Positions 62,524-64,000 of a DNA stretch of 64,000 nt are shown here, in pieces. A program made the translations under genes and the position numbers. Numbering within the stretch: the stretch's first letter is position 1; each line of letters opens with the position of its first letter. The notes below the pieces were generated by a model. That model did not search any database. It was not told the origin of the DNA and saw nothing but the letters and a program-made list of their open reading frames with translations. The DNA comes from Pseudomaricurvus sp965656525. Lineage in GTDB: Bacteria > Pseudomonadota > Gammaproteobacteria > Pseudomonadales > Cellvibrionaceae. The DNA lies in the NCBI GenBank assembly GCA_965656525.1, contig CBFHKY010000007.1, forward strand, positions 1 to 64,000, in the 5' to 3' direction.

Positions 62524-63453
62524 TTGAATAAGATCACAACAGATTCACACTGGGGCCTCAACGACATACCCGACCAAACCGGCCGTGTGGCTATTGTTAC
62601 CGGTGCCAATAGCGGCATTGGGCTAGAAACAGCCCGTGCTCTGGCGGCTCAGAATGCTCATGTCATTCTGGCAGTACGCAGCGCCAAAAAAGGACAGCAA
62701 ACCGTTAAGTCTATACGCAAGCACTGCCCCAGCGCCAAGCTGGATGTCATGCTGTTGGACTTAAGCCGGCTGAGCTCCATTAAAGACTTCGTGGATGAGT
62801 TTGCTCGTACACACTCAAGGCTGGATCTGCTGGTGAATAACGCTGGTATCATGATGTGCCCTTATGACGTCACCCTCGACGGCTTTGAAACTCAACTCGG
62901 CATCAACCACCTAGGGCATTTTGCACTCACTTTACCGCTGCTTCCCCTACTGCAAAAGACACCACAATCGCGGGTAGTAGTGGTTGCCAGTCTGGCTCAT
63001 CGAAGAGGAAAGCTCAACGCCGAAGATTTACATTGGCAAAAACGCTCGTATGACACCTCTCAGGCTTATGCCGACAGCAAACTGGCCAATCTTTTATTTG
63101 CTTTTGAATTGAACCGAAAAATAACAGCGCAGGGGCATAACCACCCTTTAATTGTTGCCGCCCACCCTGGCTGGACCATCACCAATCTTGCCAGACATAC
63201 GTGGAAGTTTCGGTTTATGAGCCGTTTTTTTGCACAAGATTCTACCACTGGCGCACTGCCGACTTTGCGCGCAGCTGTAGATCCTAGCGTGAAATCAGGC
63301 AGTTATTACGGCCCGGCCGGCGAACGAGAACTTAAAGGGCCACCCATTCCAGTCACACCCACAGATGATGCAATGGATATTCAAGCCGCACAGCAACTTT
63401 GGGGCTTGTCAGAGGAACTGACAGGCGTCTATTTTGAGAAAGAAGGGCGCTGA
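62524..63453 (+). CDS. SDR family oxidoreductase (retinol dehydrogenase/WWOX-like)
   Basis: 309-residue NADP-type short-chain dehydrogenase. Visible are VTGANSGIGLETA, the dinucleotide Arg in ILAVRSAKKG (favouring NADP), NNAGIMMCPY, the catalytic Ser region VVVVASLAHRRG and YxxxK in YADSKLAN, plus PGWTITNL. The start is TTG at 62524 (LNKITTDSHW); an ATG just upstream hits a stop. It lies 52 bp after the TetR gene in the same direction and is probably co-transcribed. Confidence 0.9.
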   Translation: MNKITTDSHWGLNDIPDQTGRVAIVTGANSGIGLETARALAAQNAHVILAVRSAKKGQQTVKSIRKHCPSAKLDVMLLDLSRLSSIKDFVDEFARTHSRLDLLVNNAGIMMCPYDVTLDGFETQLGINHLGHFALTLPLLPLLQKTPQSRVVVVASLAHRRGKLNAEDLHWQKRSYDTSQAYADSKLANLLFAFELNRKITAQGHNHPLIVAAHPGWTITNLARHTWKFRFMSRFFAQDSTTGALPTLRAAVDPSVKSGSYYGPAGERELKGPPIPVTPTDDAMDIQAAQQLWGLSEELTGVYFEKEGR

Positions 63454-63477
63454 TCCACACACTTCAAAGAGACTAAT

Positions 63478-63501
63478 GCCCCCAGCACAAATCTAGGGGG
63501 C
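63478..63501. terminator. GC-rich hairpin after the second SDR
   Basis: GCCCCC and GGGGGC flank a 12-nt loop, shortly after the SDR stop. The T-run is weak and offset, so termination is likely but not certain. Confidence 0.5.
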
Positions 63502-63656
63502 TTCGAATGTACATTTTTTCAAAAGATTGGTTGAAGTTCGATCAGTTTAATGGCAATGTCACGCCCCCGCGCTACGCTCACTAGCAACTTTGGTAGATCT
63601 CCGACATCGTTGTCACACCCCAAAGCCACACTCTCTTTTTAAATAGGATATTCCTA

Positions 63657-64000
63657 ATGCAAACGCTCACGGACGTTGGCGAAAACTTGGTTAACAATGT
63701 CGCCTCACGCTACGGACTCAGTCACGCCGCTGTAGTACATATGTTGGTTGCCGTTAATAATGGTAACGGCAGCATGGCTCAATTTAACTGCCCAGAGTTA
63801 GGCGGTTCAGGCCAGTGGATGCGAGGCGGAATGACCATGGTGGGTGACATGTTCAATAACGGCTTAAAAAACACCGTAGACAACCTCTGCAATGAGCTTG
63901 CTAACCTGCTGGCAAACAATCAAATGTTCCCGGTAGTTCCAGCAGGTACTCCCGGTAGCAACCAATGGTGGCCGTCAGATCTTGGCAGCCCATTTAGCAG
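63657..64000 (+). CDS. SHOCT-domain type hypothetical protein (3' partial)
   Basis: Cytoplasmic protein of unknown function, cut by the window end after 114 codons. The ATG at 63657 has AGGA eight bases upstream. The opening VNNVASRYGLSHAAVVHML and the block NGNGSMAQFNCPELGGSGQW followed by MRGGMTMVGDMFNNGLK and LCNELANLLANNQ match the N-terminal part of a conserved family of SHOCT-domain proteins in gammaproteobacteria. The SHOCT element itself lies beyond the edge, so the name is from recollection of the family. Confidence 0.7.
   Translation, partial: MQTLTDVGENLVNNVASRYGLSHAAVVHMLVAVNNGNGSMAQFNCPELGGSGQWMRGGMTMVGDMFNNGLKNTVDNLCNELANLLANNQMFPVVPAGTPGSNQWWPSDLGSPFS

Noticed and set aside
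1..64000. CRISPR arrays, tRNA or rRNA genes, insertion sequences, prophage
   Set aside because: Looked for spaced repeats, transposase and integrase motifs in the translations and tRNA-like ends; none seen by eye, though a tRNA scan could not be run.

Overview
The window looks like chromosomal DNA from a free-living, probably marine, gammaproteobacterium. The evidence is a fused BioH-BioC protein (a fusion known from Saccharophagus/Teredinibacter-type Cellvibrionales), a Pseudomonas-like fimX-serB locus, an EpmA/EpmB-type EF-P modification set, a YceI-cytochrome b561 operon and an OxyR-type ahpCF locus. I cannot place it to genus. No rRNA, tRNA, CRISPR array, transposase or phage gene was seen. 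Four N-runs (2540-2639, 3849-3941, 11838-11936, 41312-41411) each interrupt a gene; at least three misstate the true distance. Both window edges cut genes.

Layout. 1-4.3 kb: a c-di-GMP GGDEF/EAL protein, a DUF3034 protein, a lipoprotein truncated haemoglobin and a sterol-desaturase-type di-iron enzyme, followed by a perfect 32-bp palindrome. 4.4-8.5 kb: a periplasmic GH2 glycosidase with a GntR-like operator, then a cytochrome b561-YceI-ferredoxin operon. 9-14.2 kb: a small SutA-like protein, an Hpt protein divergent from a REC-EAL response regulator, an acyl-CoA dehydrogenase, and a SprA-type metalloprotease-like protein with a small partner. 14.5-19.2 kb: the biotin operon bioB-bioF-bioHC-bioD with a BirA-box-like promoter, divergent from comF. 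19.9-25.9 kb: a methyltransferase, srkA, cysE and the EF-P beta-lysylation genes epmA, efp and epmB. 26-32.9 kb: a PilZ-like protein, fimX, serB and an AhpA/YtjB membrane protein. 32.9-38.1 kb: an OlsF-like bifunctional acyltransferase, HMG-CoA lyase, ahpF and ahpC.

38.6-48.1 kb is the most unusual part. Five co-directional genes carry two parallel sets of circularly permuted ATP-grasp ligase, alpha-E domain and transglutaminase-like protease, one of the latter fused to DUF2126. This family set has been predicted by comparative genomics to be a peptide-ligation or protein-tagging system but remains functionally obscure. Here the second ATP-grasp has lost several residues that the first keeps, suggesting a catalytic/non-catalytic pair.

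48.3-53.9 kb: an OmpA-like lipoprotein, a decayed GGDEF fragment, and a two-gene sensory unit (Tat-exported solute-binding protein plus hybrid histidine kinase) without transporter genes. 53.9-63.5 kb: an accessory catabolic island with enoyl-CoA hydratase, amidohydrolase, CaiB-type CoA transferase, SDR, two free-standing lipoyl domains and a fused E1 alpha/beta 2-oxoacid dehydrogenase, probably controlled by the adjacent TetR protein; a second SDR follows. This island contains three short tandem duplications, one of them an 8-bp unit repeated five times upstream of the SDR. The window ends inside a SHOCT-type gene.
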